The notes: generated by a model not told the origin, from the letters alone. A stretch of 64,000 nt of DNA from Rattus norvegicus (GCF_036323735.1 NC_086024.1:134623553-134687552), one strand, 5' to 3'. Shown: positions 45,055 to 56,790, counted from the first letter of the stretch. A program made the numbers and translations.

Positions 45055-46714
45055 GTCCACCCTGTCCACTGTTCAGGGGCCCAGGACAAACTAGATGGTG
45101 ACTTGATGGACCAACTAGACTGGACCAAAGATGCCTAGGATGTCAGCGAAGCCCATCTCTGGGTGATGCAGGAGGGTTTTCCCAGAATAGATCAGCTTCC
45201 GAGAGCTCAGACCTCAGGAATAATTGAATCCATCGATGGATTCTAATTTGAATCAGCCATCAAAAGGTGGAGGTCATGGACTTGTAGAAGGGGCAGCCTA
45301 GTTTGAAAAACCATGTCACTTGGGGAGTATCTCCCTACTGTTCTGCTTCCTGGCCACCATGAGGTGTAAGCGGCCCCCCACATACACCTGATGCCACGAT
45401 GCTCTGATTTCTAAGCCAATCAACAGAACCTAGGGACTGCGAGTTACTCCAAAACCATGTACTGAAATCAATCCCTCTTAAGGGAGGTGTCTCTGTGGAC
45501 CTTATTCCTATGCTAGGTAAATTGTTACCCACCATGGGGGCCCCATTCTTTAGAGTAGGAAAGCCCAAACACTCAAATGGAAAATGCCTCTTCCCTCTCA
45601 AAGGGGAGAGAGAGACCAAACCTCCAAGTTCCAGGACGCAAACTCCACAGAGCAAAACCAAAGAAGTCTCCCTTCCTAGACCCTGAACAGCCACCGCTCC
45701 TCCTTTCGTGACAGCAGACAGCCCCACCCACTCTGCCTGGCTCAGAACTGCAAACAGGCAGCATCCCTGTGAACGTCCAGGCCCACACCAGCAAGTCTCA
45801 TGGTTGGGGCTTCACAGCTCAGTCTGGGCCTTGAGTGGTCACTTGGTAATTTTCCAACTATTATCTCCTACTTGAAAAACAGTATCACATTTATAAGGGA
45901 TTTGAGCATATGTGGAGCTGGGGCCTGAAACTCTGACCATCACCAATTTTGGATGAGCAAGTGACAGCCTGTGTTAGGGGCAAGATGACCTTTCCCAGAG
46001 CCCCATAACTGCCTGAACTCTGCTAGGCCCTCATGCTCTGGAGAAGCCCCTTCTTATGGAGATGCCTTGACAGATTTGACCCCTCAAGACCAGCCTCCTG
46101 CATGAGTCCCTGCACTAGCCCACTGCCCAGCACAGAGCAAACATGTCAGTTCGGCGGGACAGATCTATATGCAAATGTTGGTCAGGGTCCAGGGTGAGAG
46201 GTTGGCCTACTCAGTCATGTGGCCCCTTCCTTTTCAGAGGAAAACAGCCATATAGAAAGTTGCAGTGTGTGTACCCCAGCAATGGAAACAGGAACGCTAG
46301 CTGACCCAGGCTGGGCCCACAGGTCCTGACAGCCCTGCTCTGCTTGGCAGGGACACAACTAGGCCAGAAGTAGCACTTGGCAAGTCAGAGACAATATCTC
46401 CCTCCACCCTGTCCTTTCCCCGGGTGAAAATTGGATCTTCCCACCAGGCCCTGCAAGCAATTTGTTCCCCTGCGGGGGCTGTGCCTCTAATAACATCAGC
46501 AGAGAAGGCCGCCCTGAGACCCACTGCTGTGTCCAGAGGGCTAAGGCAGAGGCCGCTCCCCAGATCCATGGACTGTAGCCAGAGTTCCTGAGGAGCCACA
46601 GCAGGCAAGCTGGGGTGAGAAGTGAGTAGGGCTTCCTGGGATGGGCAAGCAGGCAGCTGTCAATCAGGCCACCATAGCAACTCCTGTGTCTGGATCTGGC
46701 ACCTAAGAATTGCC

Positions 46715-46715
<1 letters not shown>
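45055..46715. other. Unassigned low-repeat interval
   Basis: No confident gene or repeat. Frames of up to 133 codons lie on opposite strands without domains. Confidence 0.4.
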
Positions 46716-46717
<2 letters not shown>

Positions 46718-46754
<37 letters not shown>

Positions 46755-46760
46755 ACACAT
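46718..46760. repeat. (CA)n microsatellite
   Basis: About 21 CA units with one T interruption near the end. Confidence 0.96.
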
Positions 46761-46924
46761 CCAATTCTTACTAATACCTCTTGGGATCCAGCTATTGAAT
46801 GTTTATAGTGATCAAATTCACTTTACAAAGATCATTGTAGCCTTGCTATCGAAAGCTGATTAAAAGGCCATGTGAAAGGTAACTTGATAGCCCTAGATGT
46901 ATTTACTTATTCACATGCCCGCCC

Positions 46925-47287
46925 TGTCCCTGTCTCTGTCTCTGCCTCTGTCTCTCTCTTTCTGTCTCTTTGGCTCTGTCTTTCTGTCTCTGTCTCTCTC
47001 TGTCTCTGTCTCTCTCTGTCTCTTTGGCTCTGTCTTTCTGTCTCTGTCTCTCTCTGTCTCTGTCTCTCTGTCTCTCTCTGTCTCTGTCTCTCTGTCTCTG
47101 TCTCTCTGTCTCTCTGTCTGCCTCTGTCTGTCTCTGTCTCTCTGTCTGCCTCTGTCTCTCTGTCTGTCTCTGTCTGTCTCTGTCTCTCTGTCTCCGTCTG
47201 TCTCCCTGTCTCTCTGTCTCTCTGTCTCTGTCTGTCTCTCTGTCTTTTTGTCTCTGTCTCTGTCTCTCTGTCTCTCTTTCTCTCTGT
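46925..47287. repeat. (TCTCTG)n hexamer-based satellite, about 360 bp
   Basis: TCTCTG, TCTG and TCTCTCTG units with periodic TTTGGC and GCC variants, including a duplicated segment carrying 'ctctttggctctgtctttct'. Both strands read open for more than 110 codons as Ser/Leu/Val or Arg/Glu/Thr artefacts. Confidence 0.96.
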
Positions 47288-47416
47288 GTACATATACTTG
47301 TAGAGATCAGAAGATAACCTTTTATAGTTGACTCTTTCCCTTCTATCTTTTGCGTCCCAAAGATCAAATTCAGATTACCAGGCAATACCTTTAGCCCCTG
47401 AGCCATCTCACTGGCC
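47287..47416 (-). mobile_element. B3-type SINE remnant, antisense
   Basis: 'tagagatcagaagataacct', 'aaagatcaaattcagattac' and 'ccctgagccatctcactggc' give a reversed tRNA-derived SINE head. Confidence 0.7.
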
Positions 47417-47419
47417 TAA

Positions 47420-47950
47420 AAAGGCATTTTTCAACTAAGCGCGTTCCTTACGTGAGCCAGGATATCGTTAAGGACGCTCTTGTGGTTTGAATAAAAGTGG
47501 TCTACAGTGAACACTTGGCATCCAGTCTGTGGTACTTCTTAGAAAGGTTGGGGAGCCTGCAGGAGATGGAGCTGTACTGGGGGAGGTCTGTCACTGGAAA
47601 GGCTTTGGGGTCTTAGTGCGTGGCTTCTCTTCCTGTCCTCATTCTCTCTGCTTCCTTGCTGGGGAAGGGACATGATGAGCAGTTCTCTGAGTGTCGGGGT
47701 AACCTAAGGTTCCTGCCACCGTGCTCCTCCTGCCATGGTCTGTGTCCCCTCAGAGACTGTGAGCCAAAAAGCAAAACAACAAAAAGCAAAAAACCCTTCC
47801 CTAACTTGCTACTTGTCGATGCCTTATTATAGCAGCAGAGACCTAACACAGCCGCTTCCCACAGAAACAATACTGGAGCTTTTGTGTGAGGGTTCACGGG
47901 CTATGAATGTTCGATGCGACACTTTTGGGACAGAGGAAAAACAAAAACAA
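47420..47950. other. Unassigned
   Basis: No confident feature. A short CAAAA-rich stretch precedes the B2 insertion. Confidence 0.4.
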
Positions 47951-47964
47951 AAACACCAAAATTC

Positions 47965-48138
47965 GGGCTGGAGAGATGGCTCAGTGGTTAAGAGCTCCGA
48001 CTGCTCTTCCAGAGGTCCTGAGTTCAATTCCCAGTAACCACATGGTGGCTCACAACCATCTGTAATGAGGTCTGGTGTGTATGAAGACAGCTACAGTGTA
48101 CTTGTATACATTAAATAAATAAATCTTAAAAAAAAAAC
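47965..48138 (+). mobile_element. B2 SINE with TSD
   Basis: A tRNA-derived SINE with a Pol III A box (TGGCTCAGTGG, 47977-47987) and a B box (GTTCAATTCC, 48022-48031). 'catggtggctcacaaccatc', AATAAATAAATC and an A-tail follow. An 11-bp duplication CACCAAAATTC flanks it (47954-47964 and 48139-48149), so the copy is complete and fairly young. Confidence 0.95.
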
Positions 48139-48149
48139 CACCAAAATTC

Positions 48150-49325
48150 AGCAGAGGACCCAATGCTCAAAATAAAGTGTCCATATAATAAAGGATTGTG
48201 CAGCCGGGAAAAATGTAGTTCATCTCCATGAAAACATGTCCTCCGGTAAGATAAACCATCGTAGGGTAACCAGAAAGATCTCCTTGGGAGAGCATCTGGG
48301 CATGTGTCTATGCAAAGAGAAACGACTGTCCAGTAAGCTGTTGATGCTGGACTCTCAACAACAACAGAGGAAACAGAGACAGAGCAGTCAGCTTTTCTCA
48401 GATGTTTGCTGTACCCCACTCTGTGGCCACCAGATTCTAGTGTGTGTAGGGGTCCAGCCCTGAAGTCTGCTTATGGGGACCTGTTGCTTCTCTGCTGTTA
48501 ATACGGTAACTGAGATGGGACTCACAGCAGCCAGGCTGCCCTCTAACTCCTTGGGCTCCAGTGATCATCTCCCCTGAGCCTCCAAAGGCCGGGCCTACTG
48601 TTTAACAGCATCACAGTGGTGTGGCAGGCTGAAGCAGGGAGGCGACACCCAGGCTGCCTTCTCAGGAGTCCTTTTCCTGAGAAAGAGAAAAAGGAAGTAA
48701 GGCTCCAAGCAACCTTCAAACCCCACAAGGGACTGGAGCACGGCCTCCTGGGAAATCACAGTCACAATGAAGCCAAATGCCAGCCGGTGGCAGGTACCGG
48801 GTGAATATTTGCTAAGCTCTCTCAGAGACTTCTGAGGAAGGGAGGCTGATCAGAAAGAGATCTGAGCTATGAAGAGAGTGACAGGCCTGCTTTGCCTTCA
48901 CAGTTGTTGACTTTCTCAAACATGAGCTTGTGAGGGTGTTTGTTGGAAAAGCTGCTCAGAGGCAGGGGGACTCAGGGAAGGGCCTTGCTGCTGGAGTGTG
49001 TGTGTAGGGGGTGTTTATGCAGTACCTTTCATTTTGAATGCCAACTGTCTGTCAGTGGGGGCTGTCCACAGGAGGCAAAACAGAACCCAGAGGGATGGGA
49101 GGACCAAAGGGAGGAACTCAAGGAAGCAAATTTAGCTGAGGGGAAGGGATGGCTATGCTGGAGCTCAGGCTGGAGCATGGGCATAAGAAGGGGGTCACAG
49201 AGGTCAAGTTCTATAGAATAGAGCAGAGCACAGGAGGGGAGGCAGAAGGACTGCACAGAGTGAGCTGGATCAAGCAAACAGCCCTGGTCAGGTTAAAACT
49301 GAATGGAGAAAGGAAAAGGGTAAGG
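48150..49325. other. Unassigned
   Basis: No gene or repeat recognised, and no domain in the small frames. Confidence 0.4.
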
Positions 49326-49326
49326 G

Positions 49327-49394
49327 TGTGTGTGTGTGTGTGTGTGTGGTGTGTGTGTGTGGTGTGTGTATGTGTGTGTGTTTGTGTGTGGTGT

Positions 49395-49440
<46 letters not shown>
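49327..49440. repeat. (TG)n microsatellite with GTGGTG breaks
   Basis: About 114 bases of TG with several GG and TAT interruptions. Confidence 0.97.
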
Positions 49441-49442
<2 letters not shown>

Positions 49443-49514
49443 TAGGTGGGGCATGGTTTTCCCAGTGAAGGCAAGGACGTTGGAGACAGAGAAGAATGGC
49501 CTTCTGTCTCTTGT

Positions 49515-49860
49515 ATTAGTTTCTGTTCTGCTGCTGTGACAAAAACCCCATGACAGAGGCAACGCATGGAAGGAAGAGTTTATTTAGGCTTCTGGTCCCA
49601 GAAGGTTAGACTACATAATGGCAGAAGGCATGGTGGCAGAAGCAAGCAGCGGAGAGATCACCTCAACAAAGCATGAAGCTGAGCGAAGGCTGGGAATAAA
49701 GTGAGATTGTGTATTCTCTGGGATGTTCTTCCTCTCACAAGATGGTATCTCGTAAACCTCCAAACAGTGCCACCTTCCAGGGACCAAGGGTTTAAATGCC
49801 TAAGTCTGTGGAGGGCATTCCTCACTAAAATCACAACCGTCGTTTTCAGGAATGCTTGTA
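49515..49860 (-). mobile_element. MaLR-type LTR, antisense
   Basis: It starts 'gttctgctgctgtgacaaaa', with 'gagtttatttaggcttctgg', 'cataatggcagaaggcatgg' and 'aacagtgccaccttccag' following in the order of a reversed MaLR LTR. Confidence 0.55.
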
Positions 49861-49864
49861 GGGC

Positions 49865-50580
49865 CTGCAGCCAAGGCCACACAGGAGCCCATGCATACAG
49901 TGCCCAGGGAGGTTCATTGGTAGGAGATCAATGGACAGAGAGCCCTGGGCCTGTCCACTCCAGCCCTGCTCTGACTCCAGCAGGTCTCACACTGGCTCCC
50001 CCCCACCCCCGCCTAGAGTGTTCAGTGAGGTCTGCTAGGCTATAAAAAGAACACTCAGGTTCCAAAGCTCCTTCTCAGTTCTAGAACACAATGTCGAGCC
50101 AGGCACCAGCCATGCGATATGGGTACCAAAATGAGTATAACAGAAGCACAGAACTGGAGGTTCACCCTAGCCAGAGGCCAGGCAGCATCCTGCATACAAG
50201 GCCCAGAAAGGAAAGGAAACGTTCTTTCCCACAGCTCAGGAGGTCTCTGTACATTACAAGCGTTGTAAGGCTTCCTCCAACATCAGGTGAGAGAGCAGAA
50301 ACTGTGGTTCTAAGGTGGAGACTGTATCTGATGCAGGTTAAGACCTGGAGGTGTTCAGCTAGTTCTGAAAACCTCTGCCATAGCAGGAGAAGCTCAAGAC
50401 CCAGGATGGACACAGGACTACAGAGTCACAGCTGCAGAGTTCCTCAACTCATGGAGACAGAAGTTTGCAGGCCAGGGGAGTAGGCCCTGAGGGGAAGGCC
50501 CACAGGTGAGAGACTTCAGGGGGGAAGATAAAGAAGGCCAAGAGTAAGGCTCACAGACACAGGAGACTCCATGGATACAG
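49865..50580. other. Unassigned
   Basis: A plus-strand frame of 130 codons (50091-50483) overlaps opposite-strand frames and shows no domain. No gene is called. Confidence 0.4.
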
Positions 50581-50589
50581 GGAGGGAAC

Positions 50590-52760
50590 GAACTACAACA
50601 TTTTAATTCTATCTCGAATGTTGTAAATGTGCCCCTCTGAAAGAAGAAAGCAGACATGAATATAAAAATAACATTCGAAGGCGAGAAAGAAAAACACAAA
50701 CAACTAACTGTCTCCACGTATGCAAGTCCTAGCACAGAGAAACAAAAACAACTTTAAAAAAAAAAGTCAAGATAGCTTGTCTTCTCCAAAGAGCATCCGT
50801 CCCCCTGCTGATGGCTCCCAGTGAGACAAAGAAGTTACAAAGAATATTTATAACTATTCTCGAGTAACTCAAGGAAAATATGAATGCACTCCAAAATGGA
50901 ACAAACAGACAGATCTGAATGAAATAAGGAAGTCAATCCAAAATGTGAGAATAGAATTCAATACAGAGATAAACTTGCTGAAGGGAAAAAAACAAGCCAA
51001 AATGAGGTTTGAAATTAAAAACCCAGTGAAGCCACACTCAAAGCTCAGGGGAAATCCCCATCAACACAACGTTGTGTGCAAAGGGAGTGTCGAGACTTGA
51101 TGACAAGGTGGGTGTTATTCATGAAAGGTTGATGATGAACTTTAAGAAAGAGGAGCAGAACATGGAAGAACTTTGGGACATCACAAAAGACCAAATCTTG
51201 TAATCATGGACAAGAAGAAGCGGGAACCCACACCAAAGACCCAGAAAATAGTTTCAATAAAATCTTTGAAAACATTCTCAAATCTAGAGAACAAGCTCTT
51301 CTCTATATGTACAAGAAGCCTACAGAACCCCAGAAGAACAGGACAGGAAAAGAAATCCCTCAAGACAAGGAATTTATGAGCACCAAACCTGCTCTCAGCT
51401 CTACAGAGGAAAATGGAAGGGATACTTGAACACTAAAAGAAGGGTAAACACACCAAATAGGCCAGGGTCCCAAGACAACTGATCAAAGAGGTTTCAGAAA
51501 ACACTGAAAAAATTTAAATGACATAAATTGGTGCATATCTTTCAATGAAAACTCTAGATGTTAGTGATCCCAATTCCCCCAATAAAAAGTTAGAGATTTG
51601 ACTGCGAAACAAGTTTCTTTTTTTAATTCTTTCTTCTTCTTCCTTCTCTCCTCCTCTTCCTCCTCCACTTCCTCCTTCTTCCCTTCAAAAAGCACACCCT
51701 ATCATGAACTGTAGGACACCCCCTTAGAGTGGAAGGATGGAGAAGGTATTCTGAAAATCAAATGGAACTCAGAGACCAGATGTTGCCGTTCTAATATCTG
51801 ATGAATATATTGCAAACCAAAAATATTCAAGGAAGATGGAGACGGTTTTCTTCATTCTCCATCGGTTAATCCACCAAGAGGATATTGTGAGTCTAAACGC
51901 ACGTACATAGAACGAGAACAACTTTCTGAACGGGGTCCAGTTCTTCAGAAAAGAAATGAACAAATGGGACATTATGAATTTCTAAAACCTCTTTACTTTT
52001 AAAGTAACTGCCCGAGTGAAGAAGCATCTCACAGAGAAGGGAGAATTTTTGGCCAGCTATGTATCTGATCAGGGATTAGAATATAAAACAAACTAAAAAA
52101 AAAAGCCAAAAAACCCTTTCACCAAGAAAACAAACCACCCAATCTAAAAGTGGGCTATGGAACTGGACAGGGGGCTTTCAAGAGCAGAAATATGAATGAT
52201 TGATTGCTAAATGTTTTCAGTGTTCTACCTTAGTCATCCGGGGAAAATGCAAACTGGGAGTCCATCTCTCCTCAGCTGAGTAGCTCCCATCAATCAAGCA
52301 AGTAGCAATAGCGGTGAGGATGTGGGGCAAGGGGAAGAACCATTCGCTTTCAAGGTAGCCGTCATCTCGTGCAGCCACTGCGGAAGTCAGTGTGAAGGTT
52401 TTTCACAACATGACGAATCGAGTGCCACTCCTGTGCCTCTGCCCAACGGGACCCATCGTCTCAGAGATACGTGCACACCTGTGCTCTCTGCTGCTCCATC
52501 CACAATAGCTGTGACATAGAATTAGGTGATGGTCTAAACAGATAAGAAAATCAACCCAAAGAAAGAGAGAATGTGCAAATAAATAAAATTAGAGGAGAGA
52601 GGGAGAGGGAAAAGGAGAGGGATCAGAAAAGATACCAGTGAAATTCAGAAAATCATGAGGACATATCTTGGGAAATGATCCATCATTAAATTGGACAACT
52701 AGGAACAAAATGATAGATTTCTGTATGTGTAAAACTTAGCCATCATGAAATAAATAATCC
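50590..52760 (+). mobile_element. Old L1, sense, internally deleted (ORF1 then 3' region)
   Basis: 50590-51600 carries ORF1-like text ('gcctacagaaccccagaaga', 'ggaaaagaaatccctcaaga') with coiled-coil-type A-rich sequence. 51740-52560 passes to sequence resembling an L1 3' region ('ggccagctatgtatctgatc', 'atccacaatagctgtgacat'). Most of ORF2 is absent. A C/T-rich tract (51618-51687) and GA-rich sequence (52600) lie within. Confidence 0.65.
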
Positions 52761-53460
52761 AAATAAATTTATCTTACCAGCATTGACACTGAGGCAATAA
52801 AACGGAGCCCGCCAACTAAAAGTACTTGGTTCAAATGGATTCACTTCCGAGCCGTACTAGAACTTTGAAGAGCGAACACCAGTATTCCTGAAAGTACTCC
52901 ATAAAACAGAAAAAGGTGTGATGCTCCAAAACCCTGGGTATGGATATTGTACTGCCCTGATATCTGTCTGTCAGAGGAGTGTTGTCTAGAATGTAAGAAC
53001 TCAAGAAACTAAGCACCAAGAGAGCACCAACTCTGTGTGCGTGGTGGCCGTTCTTGATTATCAACGTGACTACCTATGGAATTGACTAAAACCCAAGAGG
53101 CTGTGAGGGATTTTTCTTTCCCTTATATCATCTGAAGAAGACCCACCTTAAATACAAATTTTTTTGAAGTAAAGAGATCTACTACGCTGGGCCACAACTT
53201 CAGCTGTCAGCCTATGTAAAGGACGTGGAAGAAAGCTCTTAGTTCCTTGTTTCCCTGCTCGCCCCCACTCTCCCTGGCAAGCCCACTCCTTCACTGGCAC
53301 TGGAGCTGACATCTCTAGGATTTTGGCATATACTGAACACCAGCTAGGACATCCACCTTCATGGACTGAACAACTACTGGATTCTTGGATTTTCAATTAG
53401 TTGGTGGCCATTATTGGACTAGCTGGACCACAACCCATAAGTCATTCTAATAAACCCCAA

Positions 53461-53530
53461 TATGCATACATGTATGTATATATACATATATATTAATGAA
53501 TATATGTATAATATACATACATACATATTC
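53461..53530. repeat. TA/CATA-rich tract in LTR tail
   Basis: ATGTATATATACATATATAT-type sequence with self-complementary parts, within the LTR 3' end. Confidence 0.85.
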
Positions 53531-53556
53531 ATTCTAGCAGTTCTATTTTTCTAGAA

Positions 53557-53751
53557 AATTGGTTCTCAACCTTTCTAATTCTGTGACCCTTAAATGCAGT
53601 TCTTCAGTTGTGGTGAGCCCCAATCATAGAATTACTTTCATTGCTGCTGTTATGAATCAGAATGTAAATCGTTTTTATGGTCTTAGGTGTCCCCTGTGAG
53701 GGAGAATTTGACCCCCAAATGGCTCGTGGACCCACAGGTTGAGAACCATTG
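53557..53751 (+). mobile_element. URR1-like non-autonomous hAT (Charlie-type) DNA transposon
   Basis: Terminal inverted repeats GGTTCTCAACCT (53561-53572) and AGGTTGAGAACC (53736-53747) bound a 195-bp AT/GC-mixed body with no coding capacity. An imperfect 8-bp duplication (ttctagaa at 53549-53556, ctctagag at 53752-53759) shares the core TCTAGA. It was mobilised by a hAT transposase in trans and inserted in an MT-type LTR. Confidence 0.85.
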
Positions 53752-53949
53752 CTCTAGAGAACCCTGATTAACAAAAACGGGCGAAGGATCTGAGTCGTAA
53801 ACGGCACGATTCTGTGAAGAAAATCGCTAACCACAAAGAGACCTCATTAGAACTTACCAATGTATTCGGAAAGGTGGTGGGATGCAAGATCAATACATAG
53901 CCACCAATCATATTTCTATACACTTACAAGGAATAACGTAAAAATGGAG

Positions 53950-54110
53950 TTCAGAAAACAGCTCTGGGGCTGAAGAGAGTTCATGGCGATTAGAAGCAGG
54001 TGCTGCTCTTAAAGAGGACCTGGTGCTATTTCCCCGCACCCACGTGGTAGCTCACAACTGCCTGTAACTCCAGTTCCAGGAGGTGCTGGAGTGGCTGCAG
54101 TTGTGTGGAG
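53950..54110 (+). mobile_element. B3A-type SINE
   Basis: 'ctctggggctgaagagagtt', 'agaggacctggtgctatttc', 'cacgtggtagctcacaactg' and 'taactccagttccaggag' follow a diverged B3A. It borders the start of the antisense L1. Confidence 0.75.
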
Positions 54111-54676
54111 CAATAGCTGGATGTTCTAGTGTATTCCATCGACCTACGCGTCTGTCTGTGTGCTGGTGCCATGCTGTTTGTATTGATGTCTCTCTGTGGT
54201 ATAATTGGAAATCAAGTAGAATGATATTTCCCTCCAGAGATCTCTTTATTCTGGACTTCTTTGAATAACCCTGGTCTTTCGTGCTTCCATATAAAACTTG
54301 TTTCAGTTTTAGCTTTTTATATTTCTGGTATTTTTTTTTTTTGGAGTGTGGGCTACATTGGATCTATAGATCACTTTTGACGGGATACTCATTTCCATGG
54401 TGTTAATCCTCCTGATTCAGGGGGTGGAGGCAGAGGTGGCATTCCCATCCAGTGCGTTTCTCAACTTCTGCCTTCAGTATTTTGACATTTTTATTGTACA
54501 GGCTTGTCACTTCCTTAGGTTTATTGAGAGGTTCTGGGGAGGGGACATTATTGCATACGGGATTGTTTCCCTGATGATTTTCCTTCCCTACTTATATCTG
54601 TGTTATGCCCTTCCCTTGTCTCATTGCTATGGTGAAGTCTTTAAGCATTAATACTGGTTAGAATTGGAGAACGTGG

Positions 54677-54779
54677 GGTTGGGGATTTAGCTCAGTAGTA
54701 GAGCGCTTGCCTAGGAAGCGCAAGGCCCTGGGTTCAGTCCCCAGCTCCGAAAAAAAAGAACCAAAAAAAAAAAAAAAAA
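54677..54779 (+). mobile_element. ID SINE (rat type, BC1-related), nearly intact, with TSD
   Basis: A tRNA-Ala-derived SINE retains an A box (TTAGCTCAGTAGT, 54688-54700) and a B box (GGTTCAGTCC, 54731-54740; most copies have GGTTCGGTCC, so one CpG was lost). The AGCTCCG end and a long A-rich tail follow. A perfect target-site duplication GAATTGGAGAACGTGG lies at 54661-54676 and 54780-54795. ID expansion is characteristic of the rat lineage. Confidence 0.97.
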
Positions 54780-54797
54780 GAATTGGAGAACGTGGGC

Positions 54798-55486
54798 TGT
54801 TGTGGTAAATACTTTTAAAAAGATACACCAACCCATGCTAGTGCCGACGCCAGTGGGCCACATGACATCTGCAGGAAATTTTCATCTTAATCCACGAAGT
54901 GCCTAAGCTCCTAATCTCCATTCCACACTGCTGCTGGCTACTCTCTGGGCCCTGCAGCAATCTCAGTGCCTTGGTTCCTCATTGCTTCCAACTACTCTCT
55001 GGACCCTTGCATCAGCCATCCTCTTGTGACTTTCCTGCTGAGGACTCTGTTCATATTCCCAGCATGCACCCCACCCCACCCCACCCCACCCCACGGTTAT
55101 AGTCACAATTCCCAAGTAACCTGTTAAAATCAAAACTCAATAAACTTGTAATTTAGCAATCAAATTTATATCTTAAATTCTCATCCCACAAAAGATCTGC
55201 ACAATAAACTCACAACCAATTGATAATGATACGAACTGCCCACCTAGATAAGACAAATTGTCCTATAAAAATCCATCCCTTATGGAATATTCATAACTTA
55301 CCTGTGGTCCTTTAAGGCCACACAGATCTGGGTCATCTTTCTCCTCCACCTTGGTTCTTCTCCTCTTTATCCTTTCTCTCTCTCCTCCCTTCAAAACTCT
55401 GTGCCCGCCTTACTTTTTCACTGTCCAATCACAGGCCTTGCCTTATCTTGTACCTGCCTTCACCTGCTTAAAGACAACAGTCCACA
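54798..55486 (-). mobile_element. ERVK-like LTR (RMER-type), antisense
   Basis: The reverse complement begins TGTGGACTGTTGTC and contains 'gcaggtgaaggcaggtacaa' and 'ctaggtgggcag', boxes also found in the LTR at 2990-3543. It ends near TTACCACAACA. Clear target duplication was not found, with flanks gtgggc and gtgcga only partly alike. A (CCCCA)n run (about 55068-55094) lies within. Confidence 0.6.
55068..55094. repeat. (ACCCC)n tract
   Basis: Five uninterrupted CCCCA units inside the antisense LTR. G-rich on the minus strand. Confidence 0.9.
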
Positions 55487-56669
55487 GTGCGAAGTCTGTC
55501 TTATTCCTGATCTTTATGGTTTCTCATTTATTATGATATTAGCTGTGGGTTTGTGATATGTAGCTTTTCCTATGTCAAGTCCTCTTTCTTTCATACCTAA
55601 TGTCTATAGTACCGCTATCGTGAAGAGCTGGTGCATTTTCTCAAAAGCTTTTCTGCCTCTGTTGAGTTGATTGTGTATGATTTCTGTGCTTTGGTCCATT
55701 TATGTGATGAGTTTCACTCACTGATTTACTATTTTGAACCATGTCTGTATGTCTGGAATGAGGACAGCTTGATCATGTTGAGTGATCTTTATGTTTTGTT
55801 TTGTTTTTTTAACTCAGTTTCCTAGTGTTGAAACTTTCTGTGCATATGTTCATCAGGGAGATTGGTCTGTGATTTTTTTTCTTGTTGTTGTGTCTTTTTC
55901 TTGCGGTAGTATTAGGATAATGCTATCACTTGTTAAAAACATTTGGAAGTGGTTCTCCCTTTTCTAGTAAGTGGAGTCATTTGAGAAGTATTGGCACTGG
56001 ATCCTCTTTGAAGGTCTGGTAGAATTTTGCAATAAACTCATCTGGGTCTGGGCTACTGTTAATTAGTTCTTATTACAGTTTCAATATCACCGCTTGCTTA
56101 CCGCAAATCTTTGAAAATTATTTTGTCATGTGTTAACTTTGATGGATCATGTGCATGTAGACATTTGCTCATTTTAAAATTTCCAATTTAGTAGAATATA
56201 GGTTTCTAAGATATTTCTTGAGTTTCAGAATTTCACTGGTGTTTGTTGTAACATCTCTCACCTTTAATTTTTGGCCTCTCTTGCTTTTTCTTAAGTTGGC
56301 TCAGAGTTGTTCAATACTACTTAGTTTTTCAAAGAACCAACTCTTTTTTATTAATTCCCTTTATTATTTTTGCTTTATTTCATTAAGTTCTGCCTTGATC
56401 TCAATATTCTTCCTGGTCCAGTGTGTTTGAGTATGATTTACTCTTATTTTTCCGAGGCCCTAGTGTGCATCATTAAATTATTTAGTTAAGCTTTATGTTT
56501 TTTAAAAAAAATATAGGCACTTAGAGTTATGAACATCCCTCTCCAAAGTGAGGGCCTTATTTTTATCCCATAAACTTGGTATGTTGTGCTTTTGTTTTTA
56601 TTCATTTCTAGAAATTTTATTTCCTTTTGGTTTCTTCAATGATATGGTCACCAGTCAATGGTTTCCTCT

Positions 56670-56790
56670 CCACTGGAAAGAGAACTCAGTAGGTATTCGC
56701 CTCTAAGGCTGCAAGTTGTCTTCTGACCTCCACACATGTGCCATAGTGGGCACACACACACCCAAACACATTAATTAAGGATTAATTGCT
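56670..56790 (+). mobile_element. SINE fragment in L1
   Basis: 'ctgcaagttgtcttctgacc', 'tccacacatgtgccatagtg' and a CA-rich tail look like the 3' end of a B2/B3/B4-type SINE. Confidence 0.55.

Larger units (their letters stand above)
53034..53775 (+). mobile_element. MT-type MaLR LTR, sense, split by a hAT element
   Basis: It starts 'tgtgcgtggtggccgttctt' and passes 'attatcaacgtgactacct', 'gaagaagacccaccttaaat', 'gcctatgtaaaggacgtgga', 'aactactggattcttggatt' and 'ctaataaacccc'. It then has a TA-rich tail. The final 'ctctagagaaccctgattaa' lies beyond the URR1-like insert at 53557-53751. The subfamily is uncertain. Confidence 0.7.

Noticed and set aside
46897..47406. 140-167 codon frames on both strands
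   Set aside because: TCTCTG repeat read as Ser/Leu/Val or Arg/Glu/Thr.
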